A DNA stretch of 64,000 nt from Pelethousia sp034933245 (lineage in GTDB: Bacteria > Bacillota > Clostridia > Christensenellales > CAG-138): NCBI GenBank assembly GCA_034933245.1, contig JAYFNX010000011.1, positions 9,072 through 73,071 on the forward strand. Direction: 5' to 3'. This document shows positions 8,573 to 17,301 of this stretch, piece after piece. Both the position numbers and the translations under genes were made by a program. The notes beneath the pieces are model-generated. The model ran no database searches. It was not told the DNA's origin and saw only the letters and a list, made by a program, of their open reading frames with translations. Numbering within the stretch: the stretch's first letter is position 1; every line of letters begins with the position of its first letter.

Positions 8573-8822
8573 CTCCCCAAACGATTGCTTCTCCTATCAT
8601 AGCACGAGGAAAAGAATTCGGGAAGGGACGCCGTAACCAGGGGTCCGCAACCAAAAGAATGGCTTATTGGAAGGGGTGCTATGAATATAAAAATACCGGC
8701 GCGAAAAACAGGGGCACAACTTTCCTTCCCGCTGCGATTACATGGCCCATTCCGCTTCGCAAACGGAACTGGAAAAAAGCAAACATGGTTTTAGGCGCTC
8801 CGCACCTGCGACCACCCTTTGC
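8573..8822. other. Intergenic gap, nothing recognised
   Basis: 250 bases between the XdhC-dUTPase gene and the next minus-strand gene. No reading frame with a ribosome site and no clear hairpin was seen. Confidence 0.5.
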
Positions 8823-9557
8823 CTAAAAGAAGGGATAGACCGCTGCGTTAAACCAGCGATAGCCCAAGTCATATTCAGGCAGTATGTTTAAATCCATCAA
8901 TAGGCCCGCCAGGCCCCAAAGCAGACCCAGAACGGCCATTAGGAGAAGAAATATAAACAACACGCCAAAAAAACGTTTGAAGGGGGAAGTTCGCCGGATA
9001 AGCGGCTCGTCATCCCAAACCGAATCCTCCTCGTCGCTGAAAAGGAGGGGTATGGAAGGGGACGAGGCAGGCGCCGCCTCCAGAGGGGGAGGGCTATCCT
9101 CTGTTTGTAAATCATCATCCGCCTCAAAATTCGGTTCGGAGGGGATGGCAAGGTCTTCACACGCCAAAACACAGGCCGTTGGCGAATCCTCCTCCACACA
9201 AGGGCCCGTGGGAACCTCTTTGGGAACTGGGGGCTGAAGGGGGCCCGCAGAACGCAAGACAGGCTGGGGCGACAAGGGAGGCAGCGGCTGTGCCGGCTTG
9301 GCCAAAGCCGCTTGGGAGGCCTGGGACCGGGCCAGGCTAATAAGCCAGTCCTCCATATCGGAGGGGGTATAACCCGCGGCAATGGATTGGAGGGCTTGGG
9401 TGAGAATTCGTTTTGAAAAGGCCGTGGCCTCCTCCGGACTTCCCAGGTAGGCAAGGCCTATATCCTGGACCGTATGGGCATATTGGACGATCCATGCCCG
9501 AATAGCATCGGCATCGCCTTTGCGCAAAGCAGCAAGGCGATCTTCTGATTGCTCCAT
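8823..9557 (-). CDS. Hypothetical membrane protein with sigma-region-2-like N-terminus
   Basis: 244 residues from the ATG at 9557, which has an AAAGGGGGG tract upstream; the frame is open a further 13 codons. Residues 1-90 (EDRLAALRKGDADAIRAWIV and onwards) resemble the helical N-terminal region of ECF-type sigma factors, but there is no region 4. A long Pro/Ala/Glu-rich, acidic stretch follows, then one strong transmembrane helix near residue 205 (FFGVLFIFLLLMAVLGLLW) and a short tail. The arrangement suggests a membrane-anchored cytosolic sensor or anti-sigma-like protein, but this is only a guess from shape. It sits between selD and the XdhC fusion gene, in the same direction. Confidence 0.6.
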   Translation of the reverse strand: MEQSEDRLAALRKGDADAIRAWIVQYAHTVQDIGLAYLGSPEEATAFSKRILTQALQSIAAGYTPSDMEDWLISLARSQASQAALAKPAQPLPPLSPQPVLRSAGPLQPPVPKEVPTGPCVEEDSPTACVLACEDLAIPSEPNFEADDDLQTEDSPPPLEAAPASSPSIPLLFSDEEDSVWDDEPLIRRTSPFKRFFGVLFIFLLLMAVLGLLWGLAGLLMDLNILPEYDLGYRWFNAAVYPFF

Positions 9558-9733
9558 GGCCGCGCCCCCCCTTTCGACAAAATTCTGCACAAACAATTAT
9601 ATAGCTTTTCTGCCATTGCCGCAACGGAAAAGCCCGGATAAAGGGCAAGACAAACGCGTAAAATAGCACAGCGCTGGGGCGAACCCAAGCGCTGCCGATA
9701 TTTTATGCAGTTTAAAGTAGACGCCCGGAAGGC

Positions 9734-10780
9734 TTATTTCACCCAGATAGTCGCCTCGCCTTGGGGAACGGCATGGCCGATAATCCGGCTCCAATCATTC
9801 TGCTCACCTAAAGCGGAAAGGAGACGGTCCGCATCCGATTCCGCAACGCTAATGAGCAGCCCGCCGGCAGTCTGCGGATCAAACATGAGATCCTGCAGGG
9901 CTAGCGGAACGGTTCCTTCAAAGCGAACTTTCTCTTCCATATGGCTGCGGTTACGGTACGCGCCTGCGGGGATAATGCCCTCTTGCGCGAAATTCAGGGC
10001 ATTTGGCATAAGCGGCAGATTTTCCGCCTGCAGGCATATGCTGACGCCGCTGGCCTGCGCCAATTCCTTTGCATGGCCTAAGAGGCCGAAGCCCGTGATA
10101 TCCGTGCAGCCATGAACAGACAGCCCCGCCATGGCCTGCTGGGCGCCTGCGCTCAAGGTTGTCATAACCCGGATCAAAAACGCTTGTTCCGTTTCATCCA
10201 GCAAATCCGCTTTCGCTGCGGTAGTCAGGATGCCGCTTCCCAAAGGTTTGGTTAACACCAGCACATCGCCCGGGCGGGCCCCACTGTTGGCAAGAATCCG
10301 ATCCGGATGGACAAACCCTGTCACAGAAAGGCCGTATTTCGGTTCCTTATCCTCGATGGTATGGCCGCCGCATAAGCAAGCGCCCGCCTCCGCCACCTTG
10401 CTGGCCCCACCTTCCAAAATGGCGCGAACATCCCGAGGCGGAAGCTTGTCCGAAGGGAAACAGAACAAATTTAACGCCAGCTTTGGGATGCCTCCCATGG
10501 CGTAAATATCGCTTAAAGCATTGGAAGCCGCTACCTGGCCAAAGGAATAAGGATCATCCACCATAGGCGGAAACAAATCCACTGTTTGGATGAGAGCGAG
10601 ATCATCGCTCACTCGATATACGGCTGCATCGTCGCTGGTTTCCATCCCCACCAGCAGGTTGGGATCGGAAATCCGGGGCAGCCCGGTTAGCATATTCTCT
10701 AGGACGCCCGGCCCTATTTTGGCAGCTCAGCCGCCACAAGAGGTCATTTTGGAGAGGTAAATCTTTTCTCCGCTAGACAT
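9734..10780 (-). CDS. selD: Selenide, water dikinase containing selenocysteine (UGA at codon 18)
   Basis: Makes selenophosphate from selenide and ATP, the selenium donor for selenocysteine tRNA and other selenium uses. A conventional ORF call gives only 319 residues from an internal Met at 10693. Reading upstream, the ATG at 10780 has a strong AAAGGAGG site and the frame runs through one TGA (10729-10727) in the motif TSCGG-UGA-AAKIGPGVLE. This is precisely the catalytic Cys/Sec position of SelD, so the full product is 348 residues with Sec18. The rest matches SelD, including the glycine-rich GGHTIEDKEPKYGLSVTGF. A small stem-loop follows the TGA. It lies downstream of DUF3343, TusA-like and YedE-like genes; a hairpin at 10859-10885 separates it from them. 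Confidence 0.93.
10700..10716 (-). promoter_or_regulatory. Candidate bacterial SECIS stem-loop after the selD UGA
   Basis: On the minus strand a TAGGG/TCCTA stem (one G-U pair) closes a 7-base G-containing loop. It starts about 10 bases after the UGA, within the usual distance of a bacterial SECIS. The stem is short, so this is a candidate only. Confidence 0.4.
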
Positions 10781-10858
10781 GAAGGTTCCCTCCTTTCACC
10801 AGTTCCTTAATTTGATTGTACCATGGATGGCCCACCGGCACAACGCGCATAAACAACA

Positions 10859-10885
10859 AATCGGGCGGACAAGATGTCCGCCCGA
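10859..10885 (-). terminator. Hairpin between the DUF3343 gene and selD
   Basis: Perfect 11-bp inverted repeat (TCGGGCGGACA/TGTCCGCCCGA) with a 3-base loop. On the minus strand it is followed by TTTGTTGTTT, so it fits a terminator or attenuator ending the yedE-tusA-DUF3343 transcript. Confidence 0.65.
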
Positions 10886-10896
10886 AAGCAAGACGC

Positions 10897-11139
10897 TTAT
10901 GGATCTTGGTGCCGCCATACCTGCGCATAGCGCGCATCTTCGCAGCGGTAAACCGCTTCCGTATCCTCCACTAAGAGAGGCGTGAAATCCGCATCCAGGG
11001 CGAAGCGTACACAGCTTCCGCAAGAAGCGCTTACGGAACGGGGCGTGGGCATCATCTTGCCGGGGATGCTCAGCTTTTTTAGCTTCCTGGCAAAAGATAG
11101 CGCCGCAAAGTGGGTATAGAAGGTGGCAATATAGTCCAT
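10897..11139 (-). CDS. DUF3343 family protein, putative Se/S carrier
   Basis: 80-residue protein of the DUF3343 type, a small fold that recurs beside selD and YedF/YedE genes. It has a paired-cysteine motif (SASCGSCVRFAL, Cys about residues 40 and 43) that could bind or relay sulfur or selenium. It starts five bases after the TusA-like gene and ends before a hairpin upstream of selD. No membrane segment. A role in handing selenium between the transporter, the TusA-like protein and SelD is inferred from neighbourhood only. Confidence 0.75.
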   Translation of the reverse strand: MDYIATFYTHFAALSFARKLKKLSIPGKMMPTPRSVSASCGSCVRFALDADFTPLLVEDTEAVYRCEDARYAQVWRHQDP

Positions 11140-11144
11140 GGCGC

Positions 11145-11354
11145 TTATTTGGAGATGGTGAGGGTATGGGTGTCGTCAGCGCCCTGAGCGCTATGCACCT
11201 GATAACCGGCGTTTTGCGCGAAACGCGTCACATTGCCGAGCGCAACGGCATTGTCCACCAGCACCTCAATCCCTTCAGGAGAGACCTTGAGCGCCTGTTT
11301 TGTTAGAAGTACGGGTTCGGGGCAGGCCCGGCCACGGGCATCAACCTGTTTCAT
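11145..11354 (-). CDS. TusA/YedF-like sulfurtransferase domain protein
   Basis: 69-residue protein with the TusA signature near the N-terminus (ARGRACPEPVLLTKQAL), whose Cys carries a persulfide or, in selenium-linked relatives, possibly selenium. It has only the TusA domain; the DsrE-like second half of full-length YedF is absent. It lies 14 bases after the YedE-like transporter gene and 5 bases before the DUF3343 gene, with an AGGAGGAATTTTCCT-type leader before its ATG. The tight gene order points to a transport and carrier chain. Confidence 0.82.
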   Translation of the reverse strand: MKQVDARGRACPEPVLLTKQALKVSPEGIEVLVDNAVALGNVTRFAQNAGYQVHSAQGADDTHTLTISK

Positions 11355-11368
11355 AGGAAAATTCCTCC

Positions 11369-12433
11369 TTAGTCCTTTTGCTTTTGCAGGTTCATCACGG
11401 CGATAAGGGCCACAAGAACCAGGCAGATCATCACGGCGATCTGGCCGTTCAAGGTGGGGCCGTCGCCGGAGGAGGCCAGCTTGAAGTTGTGGCAGAAGGC
11501 GGCGCCTACGGTCATACCCAGCACGGCTACGCCGCTATCCGCATTGCCGCTGCCGGCCAAGATGAGCTGGCGCAGGGGGCAACCACCCAGCAATACGCTG
11601 GCAAAGCCCACCAGGACCATGCCCAGGGCATTCCAAAGGCCGTCCGTATGCGCTACGGGCTGGTCCGCAAAGGAGAAGTTTACGCCGGCGCCGGTAAGCA
11701 GATTGCCGAGCAATACCGCAACGATGATCGCGATGAAACCATAGAGCAGGTGGCCGTCTTTAAACATGATGGCATCCCGCAGGCCGCCCACCATGCACAG
11801 GCGGGACTTTTGAGCCAGCGCGCCCACGACGAGGCCGGCGATCAACGCAATGGCGATGGGAGCACGCATGGAACCCGGGCCCTTCTCACTGAAGAAGAGG
11901 AGGCCTGCGCCGAAAACGAGAAGGATAAACAGGCCCAGCGAGATGGCGCTGGGAATATAACCCTCCAGCTTAGGCATATCGTAGGTGCGCTTGAGTGTGA
12001 ACCCTTTATTTAAGAAGAAGATACCCATGAGAATGCCGATAACAAACCCGACGAGGCCTACGACCGCATTCAGATCCCCGCCGCCGATACGGATAATCAT
12101 GCGCAGGGGGCAACCCAGGAACATCAGTGCGCCGACCATTACGGCAAAGCCCAGAACAAACCGGATAAGGGGTGCGCTGCCGCCCTTGGGAGCAAATTCT
12201 TTGCCCACAAGGCTCATGATCAGAGCGCCCAATACCAGGCCGATAATTTCGGGCCGGACATATTGAACCACTTCAGCGCGGTGCATGCCTACGCCGCCCG
12301 CGATATCACGCAGGAAGCATGCGATACAAAATCCCATGTTTTTGGGGTTGCCAAAGGCCACCAGCGCAACGGCGATGATGCCCACGATTAGCCCGGTCAC
12401 GATGACAAGGCCGTGCTTTTTGAAAAAGCCCAT
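11369..12433 (-). CDS. yedE: YeeE/YedE-family membrane protein, putative selenium (or sulfur) transporter
   Basis: 354-residue polytopic inner-membrane protein with about nine to ten hydrophobic helices arranged as two similar halves. Each half has the family motif GCPLR (FLGCPLRMIIRIGGGD and LGGCPLRQLILAGSG), which lines the pore in thiosulfate transporter relatives. The family version next to TusA-like, DUF3343 and selD genes is the one annotated as selenium metabolism protein YedE. The start ATG has AGGAGG upstream, and it is the first gene of its operon, divergent from the cysteine desulfurase at 12738. The transported species cannot be told from sequence; selenium is inferred from context. 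Confidence 0.83.
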   Translation of the reverse strand: MGFFKKHGLVIVTGLIVGIIAVALVAFGNPKNMGFCIACFLRDIAGGVGMHRAEVVQYVRPEIIGLVLGALIMSLVGKEFAPKGGSAPLIRFVLGFAVMVGALMFLGCPLRMIIRIGGGDLNAVVGLVGFVIGILMGIFFLNKGFTLKRTYDMPKLEGYIPSAISLGLFILLVFGAGLLFFSEKGPGSMRAPIAIALIAGLVVGALAQKSRLCMVGGLRDAIMFKDGHLLYGFIAIIVAVLLGNLLTGAGVNFSFADQPVAHTDGLWNALGMVLVGFASVLLGGCPLRQLILAGSGNADSGVAVLGMTVGAAFCHNFKLASSGDGPTLNGQIAVMICLVLVALIAVMNLQKQKD

Positions 12434-12737
12434 TAGAAGAATACCTCCTATATATGGATGATTGTGTGTGGTTCCTTACCAGGTTCATGATATAAAGGCG
12501 GGGAGGCAAACTCAAATAGAAATATCAAAAGAAAGGGAGATAACTATCGATTTAATCTATATTAAATGACATGCAGATAGAAAATTGGCTAAAAATTAAC
12601 CAAAATGCTGCTTTATAAGCAAGACAAATGGGGAAGAACCATTTATAAAATCTATATATAAAGAAAAACCGTACAGACAAACCAGGGGTGTTGCGGTATA
12701 CTTTAAAAGAACAAAGGAACAATCGGGAGGCAAGCGG
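12434..12737. other. Divergent promoter region of yedE and the cysteine desulfurase
   Basis: 304 AT-rich bases between divergently transcribed genes. TATACT near 12697 is a possible -10 for the plus-strand gene. No small gene or recognised riboswitch was found. Confidence 0.45.
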
Positions 12738-13889
12738 ATGATTTACTTTGACAATGGAAGTACCTCCTTCCCCAAAGCACCGGGCGTGGGAGAAGCGATG
12801 GCGGCGCTTATAGCCACGGGAGCATTTAATATCAACCGGGGGGGATATGAGGGCGCTTACCGCGTGGCGGATATGGTGCTGGATACGCGGGAGCAAATCT
12901 GCCGGCTTCTGGATTGGGAAGACCCCAAAAATGTAGCCTTTACCGGCAACGTGACCCAGTCCTTAAACCTGATTTTGAAAGGATATCTGAAGGCTGGCGA
13001 CCATGTGATCGTAAGCTCTCTGGAGCATAATGCCGTTATGCGGCCTTTAAATCAATTGGGCAAGTTGGGGGTTACCTTTGATGCCGCCCAGGCCGATGCG
13101 GATGGCCGTTTGGCCATAGAACGAATAGAAGCGCTTATCCGGCCGCAAACCAAGCTGGTTGTGATGACCCATGCCTCCAACGTATGCGGCACGGTACTGC
13201 CTATCGCGGATGCGGCGGCCCTTTGCCGGGCCCGTGGCCTACGCTTTGTGGTGGATGCGGCCCAAACGGCGGGGGTTCTGCCGCTTTCCATGAAGGAGCT
13301 GGGAGCGGACGCAATCGCATTCACAGGCCATAAGGGAATATTGGGGCCCCAGGGGATCGGCGGGATGGTTCTTACGGATGAATTCGCAGCCCAGATTGAG
13401 CCGTTGCTGAGCGGAGGGACGGGCAGCGTATCGGACACAGAGCAAATGCCCGCTTTTTTACCGGACCGATTTGAGAGCGGCACCATGAATTTGCCCGGCA
13501 TTGCGGGGCTGCATGCGGCACTGGAATATATTCTGGAAACGGGGACTGACAGAATTAACCAGGTGGAAATGGAGCTTTGCAGCCGGTTTTTAGCTGGCGT
13601 GCGGGCTTTGCCTGGCGTCCGGATGGTTGGCGTAGACGGCATCCAAGGCAGGGTGGCTACCGTGTCCTTAGATTTTAGTTCCATGGGGCTGGATAACGCC
13701 GTCGTCTCCTATCGGCTGGATGATGAGCATGGCATTATGACGCGTTGCGGCATGCATTGCGCGCCGAGGGCCCATAAGACTTTGGGTACCTTCCCACAGG
13801 GTACCGTCCGCTTCGCCTTCGGCCATAAAAACACGCCCGACGAAGTAGATAGTTGCCTGGAAGCATTGAAAGATATTTGCAAGAATTGA
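12738..13889 (+). CDS. Cysteine desulfurase (class V aminotransferase family)
   Basis: 383-residue PLP enzyme of the NifS/SufS group that removes sulfur from cysteine, or selenium from selenocysteine. The N-terminus MIYFDNGSTSFPKAP is typical. The PLP lysine is in FTGHKGILGPQG, and the persulfide-forming cysteine is in RCGMHCAPRAHKTLG near the C-terminus. The ATG has GGGAGG upstream. It is transcribed away from the yedE-tusA-DUF3343-selD group, the usual company of this subfamily in bacteria with selenium-dependent molybdenum hydroxylases. It could supply sulfur or selenium to SelD or to XdhC. A terminator follows directly. Confidence 0.9.
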   Translation: MIYFDNGSTSFPKAPGVGEAMAALIATGAFNINRGGYEGAYRVADMVLDTREQICRLLDWEDPKNVAFTGNVTQSLNLILKGYLKAGDHVIVSSLEHNAVMRPLNQLGKLGVTFDAAQADADGRLAIERIEALIRPQTKLVVMTHASNVCGTVLPIADAAALCRARGLRFVVDAAQTAGVLPLSMKELGADAIAFTGHKGILGPQGIGGMVLTDEFAAQIEPLLSGGTGSVSDTEQMPAFLPDRFESGTMNLPGIAGLHAALEYILETGTDRINQVEMELCSRFLAGVRALPGVRMVGVDGIQGRVATVSLDFSSMGLDNAVVSYRLDDEHGIMTRCGMHCAPRAHKTLGTFPQGTVRFAFGHKNTPDEVDSCLEALKDICKN

Positions 13890-13909
13890 AGGATCTATTC
13901 AAGCAAGCA

Positions 13910-13941
13910 GCGGGCGCTCCAAATGGAACGCCCGCTTTTTT
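13910..13941 (+). terminator. Terminator of the cysteine desulfurase gene
   Basis: GCGGGCG and CGCCCGC pair, with further TCC/GGA pairing around an AAAT loop, followed by TTTTTT. Confidence 0.85.
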
Positions 13942-14122
13942 GTCCATGAAACCATGGCCGCCGGCGTTTCGGTATGGCCCTGCGGTAGCAACGATGACGG
14001 CAAAACAAAGATAGGGAACCGGGAAAAGAGAGGCCCAGGCTTAGAACGGGCAATCGCAAGGGAAAATGGCAAATTTTAATTTATAGAAGATGCCCCCGCA
14101 GGAAGAGCGCATTTTAATATGT

Positions 14123-14164
14123 AAAAAAGACCCACAGGCCTTTGATTAAGGGGCCCGCGGGTCT
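14123..14164 (-). terminator. Terminator of the PLP-enzyme gene
   Basis: On the minus strand AGACCC-GGGCC and GGCC-GGGTCT form an interrupted stem, followed by TTTTTTAC. It lies 20 bases after the stop of the PLP-enzyme gene. Confidence 0.75.
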
Positions 14165-14184
14165 ATATCCGAGGGAGGGTGGTA

Positions 14185-15654
14185 TTACATATTTTTTAGA
14201 ACGCCGGTGCGAGCATTGAACTCGTTGATAAGCGCATCGAGATCCGCGGCTTGGGCATGGATATCCGTCCAGTAGTGCGCATCATACCACTGCTGATTAA
14301 TCTCTTCAAAGGTCTTCCCCTGCTGCTCAACCCACGTGTAATACTTCAGGTTATGGATCCGCTTACGTTCCTCGTAGGAGAGCTCCTTCATGCTATCCGT
14401 ACGAATGCCATGGAGGTGTTCGGAAAAATCGCGTGCAGCCGTGAGCATATCATAGGGCCCCTGCTGTGCATTGAGCTCATCAACACGGCTGGTATACATG
14501 ACGTAGGAATCGGTAGCAACCGTAGCCACAACATCCTTTTCGGTAAGCTCGTAGTATTTGGCAAATTTAATACAGCACAGAAGATTGGCAATGCCGGAAA
14601 TGCCCAGCAGTTCCAGATGGTCGATGGTTTCTTGCTCCACGCCAACCACGTCCTTAAGATATTTGTGACCTTCCGGTGTATTGAACAGGCGGAGGAGGTT
14701 TTGGCTGTCATCATCATCAATATCAATAACCATATCCGTATTCTTTACATTATGTACCCAAGGCACATGCTTATCTCCAATGCCTTCGATGCGATGCCCG
14801 CCAAAGCCGTTTTCCAACAGCGTGGGGCACTGCAAGGCTTCTCCTACCGCCAGCTTGGAATAAGGGTATTGTTCCTTCAGATAATCGCCGGCGCTCATGG
14901 TGCCCGCTGAGCCGGAGGTAAAGCAGGCGCCCGCAAAGCGTTTCTCTCCGCTTAAGGATTCATATGCATCCTGTATGGCCTTGCCTGTTACCTGATAGTG
15001 CCAAAGCACATTACCCATTTCATCAAATTGATTAAAGATGACAACATCTTTACGGGTTGCCCGCAGCTCGTGGGTTTTATCGAAAATTTCCTTTACATTG
15101 CTCTCACAGCCAGGCGTGGCAATCACTTCGCCGGCGATGGATTTTAGCCAATCGAAGCGCTCCTTGCTCATTTCCGCGGGCAGGATCGCAACGCTTTCAC
15201 ACCCTAACAGCTTTGAGTTGTAGGCGCCGCCCCGGCAATAATTCCCGGTAGAAGGCCAAACCGCCTTGTTATAGGTTGGATCAAACTGGCCGGTCACCAG
15301 CCGGGGAGCAAGGCAGCCGAACGAAGCGCCCACCTTGTGGCATCCGGTGGGAAACCACTTGCCGCAAAGCATAATGATACGGGCCTTGACACCGGTCAGG
15401 CTTGAAGGCAGCTCAATGTAGTTCACGTTGCCAAAGGTGCCGCCCTGCATCTTTGGTTCGTTGCGCCAAGTTATGCGGAAAAGATTCAAGGGGTTGATAT
15501 CCCAAAGGCCCACCTTTTTAAGGGCTTCTTTAATCTTATCGGGGATAAGATCGGGGTTTCGCATCTGCGCAAAAGTTGGGATGACGATATGGTTTTCTTT
15601 TGCCCGCTCGACCGCACGCGAGAGCTTGTCTTCATGGATGGTTAAGTCGATCAT
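14185..15654 (-). CDS. Fold-type II PLP-dependent enzyme of unknown reaction
   Basis: 489-residue protein resembling the cysteine synthase / threonine dehydratase superfamily. The likely Schiff-base lysine is in FPTGCHKVGASFG, in place of the usual Ser-x-Lys-Asp-Arg. The phosphate or substrate loop is probably WPSTGNYCRGGAYN, and a Gly-rich GSAGTMSAGDYL follows. It is longer than cysteine synthase (about 310 residues), with extra N- and C-terminal regions. I cannot assign a substrate. Candidate reactions are a beta- or alpha,beta-elimination or a thiolase-like cleavage. The gene lies 39 bases after an M20 amidohydrolase gene in the same operon, opposite a PucR regulator, so a catabolic role on an amino-acid-like intermediate is likely. 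Confidence 0.75.
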   Translation of the reverse strand: MIDLTIHEDKLSRAVERAKENHIVIPTFAQMRNPDLIPDKIKEALKKVGLWDINPLNLFRITWRNEPKMQGGTFGNVNYIELPSSLTGVKARIIMLCGKWFPTGCHKVGASFGCLAPRLVTGQFDPTYNKAVWPSTGNYCRGGAYNSKLLGCESVAILPAEMSKERFDWLKSIAGEVIATPGCESNVKEIFDKTHELRATRKDVVIFNQFDEMGNVLWHYQVTGKAIQDAYESLSGEKRFAGACFTSGSAGTMSAGDYLKEQYPYSKLAVGEALQCPTLLENGFGGHRIEGIGDKHVPWVHNVKNTDMVIDIDDDDSQNLLRLFNTPEGHKYLKDVVGVEQETIDHLELLGISGIANLLCCIKFAKYYELTEKDVVATVATDSYVMYTSRVDELNAQQGPYDMLTAARDFSEHLHGIRTDSMKELSYEERKRIHNLKYYTWVEQQGKTFEEINQQWYDAHYWTDIHAQAADLDALINEFNARTGVLKNM

Positions 15655-15693
15655 GTTCTGGTTCCTTCCTAATTATAGTGTATTGTGATGCTT

Positions 15694-16962
15694 TTATTCC
15701 GCGATGCCGCACCAGCTTACGATGGTGCGGGCAAGTATTCTTATGGCATGGAGATAATCGGCAAGGTTTACCCACTCGTTGTTGGCATGCATCTGCTCCG
15801 TCATGCCCGGCCCAAAGATGACGGTAGGGGTGTTGCCATATTTAACAAGGTGGCGGATATCGGCCGCACCCTCCCGGCCCGAGATTACCGGCACTTTGCC
15901 CATAACGGCGGCAAAGCTGCCGCATAGTTCGGTTACGATAGGGCTCTCCACATCAATGGCCGCCGGCTCGGCAAAATATCCGTTAAAAATGACCGCAGGC
16001 GGGTGATCCTTAAACCAGGGTTCCTGTTCGCTGACGCGTTGGGTAATGAAGCGCACAAATTCCGACTTTACCGCATCGGAATCCTCCCCGGGAACGGTGG
16101 CCATGGACCCCTTGAGGGTACAGCTGTCCGGGAAGGCGCTGGCATAGGTTCCGCTGCTGAACTGGCCGATCATGCAAGGGATGGAAGCCAGAATATCAGG
16201 ATAAAGCGGATGTCGAATTTTGGAAACGCGCTCTTTCTCAAATTCGGATACGGCTTTGGTGACAAGATAGCCAAGGTCTATGGCGTTTACCCCCTCGTAA
16301 CGCCGCTGAATGCCGGCCGCTTTGCCTTTTATATTGATGGTAAACCAAATGCGGCCAATGGAACCGGGCTGTACCCGCATGCTGGAAGTTTCGCAGCAAA
16401 TGCCGGCATCCGCACGATAGCCTTTTGTTACGCAGGCTAGGGTGCCGTTCCCTGAAAGCTCCTCGTCCATAACATACTCGAGGATCACATCTCCCTTGAG
16501 CTTGATCCCCGCATCTCGCACCAGCTTCACGGCCATGGTCATGGCGGCAACGCCGGATTTCATATCCGCGGCGCCCCGGCCGTACATTTTCCCATCCGCA
16601 ATATCCGCCGACCAGCAGCCATGTTCCCAATTGTCCGAAGATCCCTCTGGAATGACATCCACATGCCCATTGAACAGCAGGGAGCGCCCGCCGCCTTCTC
16701 CCTTAAGGACAGCCACCACATTCGGCCTGCCTTCATAAGAATCCACATCGACTTCTACAAAAGCGGGGTGCTTGCGAAGCGCATCCAATGCAGGGACAAA
16801 GCTGTCCACAGCAAGCCCCAGGCGGGTCAAATGCGCGCCTATGAACTCTTGAATAGGCCCCTCGTTGCCTGTGACGCTGGGGATACGCAAAATGTCCTGT
16901 AGAAAATGAATCGATTCTTTTTCTCTGGAGACTATAAAATCATCCAAATTTCCAATATTCAT
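15694..16962 (-). CDS. M20 family amidohydrolase/deacylase (ArgE/DapE-like)
   Basis: 422-residue zinc hydrolase. Metal and catalytic motifs visible are LFNGHVDVIPEG, GRGAADMKSGVAAM (bridging Asp) and VMDEELSGNG (catalytic Glu-Glu region), with a C-terminal His in TEQMHANNEWV. The domain order is the standard catalytic plus lid of ArgE/DapE/carboxypeptidase G relatives. The start is set at 16962, where AAGGAG precedes ATG; the open frame upstream to 17073 lacks a good site. It is first in a two-gene minus-strand unit with the PLP enzyme. It probably hydrolyses an N-acyl or carbamoyl amino acid produced by the catabolic pathway; the exact amide is unknown. Confidence 0.88.
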   Translation of the reverse strand: MNIGNLDDFIVSREKESIHFLQDILRIPSVTGNEGPIQEFIGAHLTRLGLAVDSFVPALDALRKHPAFVEVDVDSYEGRPNVVAVLKGEGGGRSLLFNGHVDVIPEGSSDNWEHGCWSADIADGKMYGRGAADMKSGVAAMTMAVKLVRDAGIKLKGDVILEYVMDEELSGNGTLACVTKGYRADAGICCETSSMRVQPGSIGRIWFTINIKGKAAGIQRRYEGVNAIDLGYLVTKAVSEFEKERVSKIRHPLYPDILASIPCMIGQFSSGTYASAFPDSCTLKGSMATVPGEDSDAVKSEFVRFITQRVSEQEPWFKDHPPAVIFNGYFAEPAAIDVESPIVTELCGSFAAVMGKVPVISGREGAADIRHLVKYGNTPTVIFGPGMTEQMHANNEWVNLADYLHAIRILARTIVSWCGIAE

Positions 16963-17301
16963 TCGAAGCGCTCCTTGTTTAAAGAAATCAGTGGAGATGA
17001 CCTGCCTTGTATTTGTAAGTTTATCACACCACATAGAGCGATTCAACTGCCGAAAATGCCAGAAAACGGCCAAATATTACCCGCAATATTTGTATAAAAC
17101 AAACAATAAGAAAGCGTGATACTCGGCGAGAAATATTGTAATGCAGGATCGAAAATAGTATCATATATTTACGAAAAATACCGATAATGTACATAAACCA
17201 CACGAACAAACGATAATACGCGGCAGATCTAACAAATACCAAAACGCCGAATTTACGTGCATGCCATCGTCTTCAAAATACAAATTCAAGGGGATACCAT
17301 T

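Noticed and set aside
10727..10729. The TGA in selD read as a nonsense mutation or as the reason to start at the internal Met.
   Set aside because: The codons on both sides match the SelD active-site motif, and the position is the known Cys/Sec site. The ATG upstream also has a strong ribosome site.
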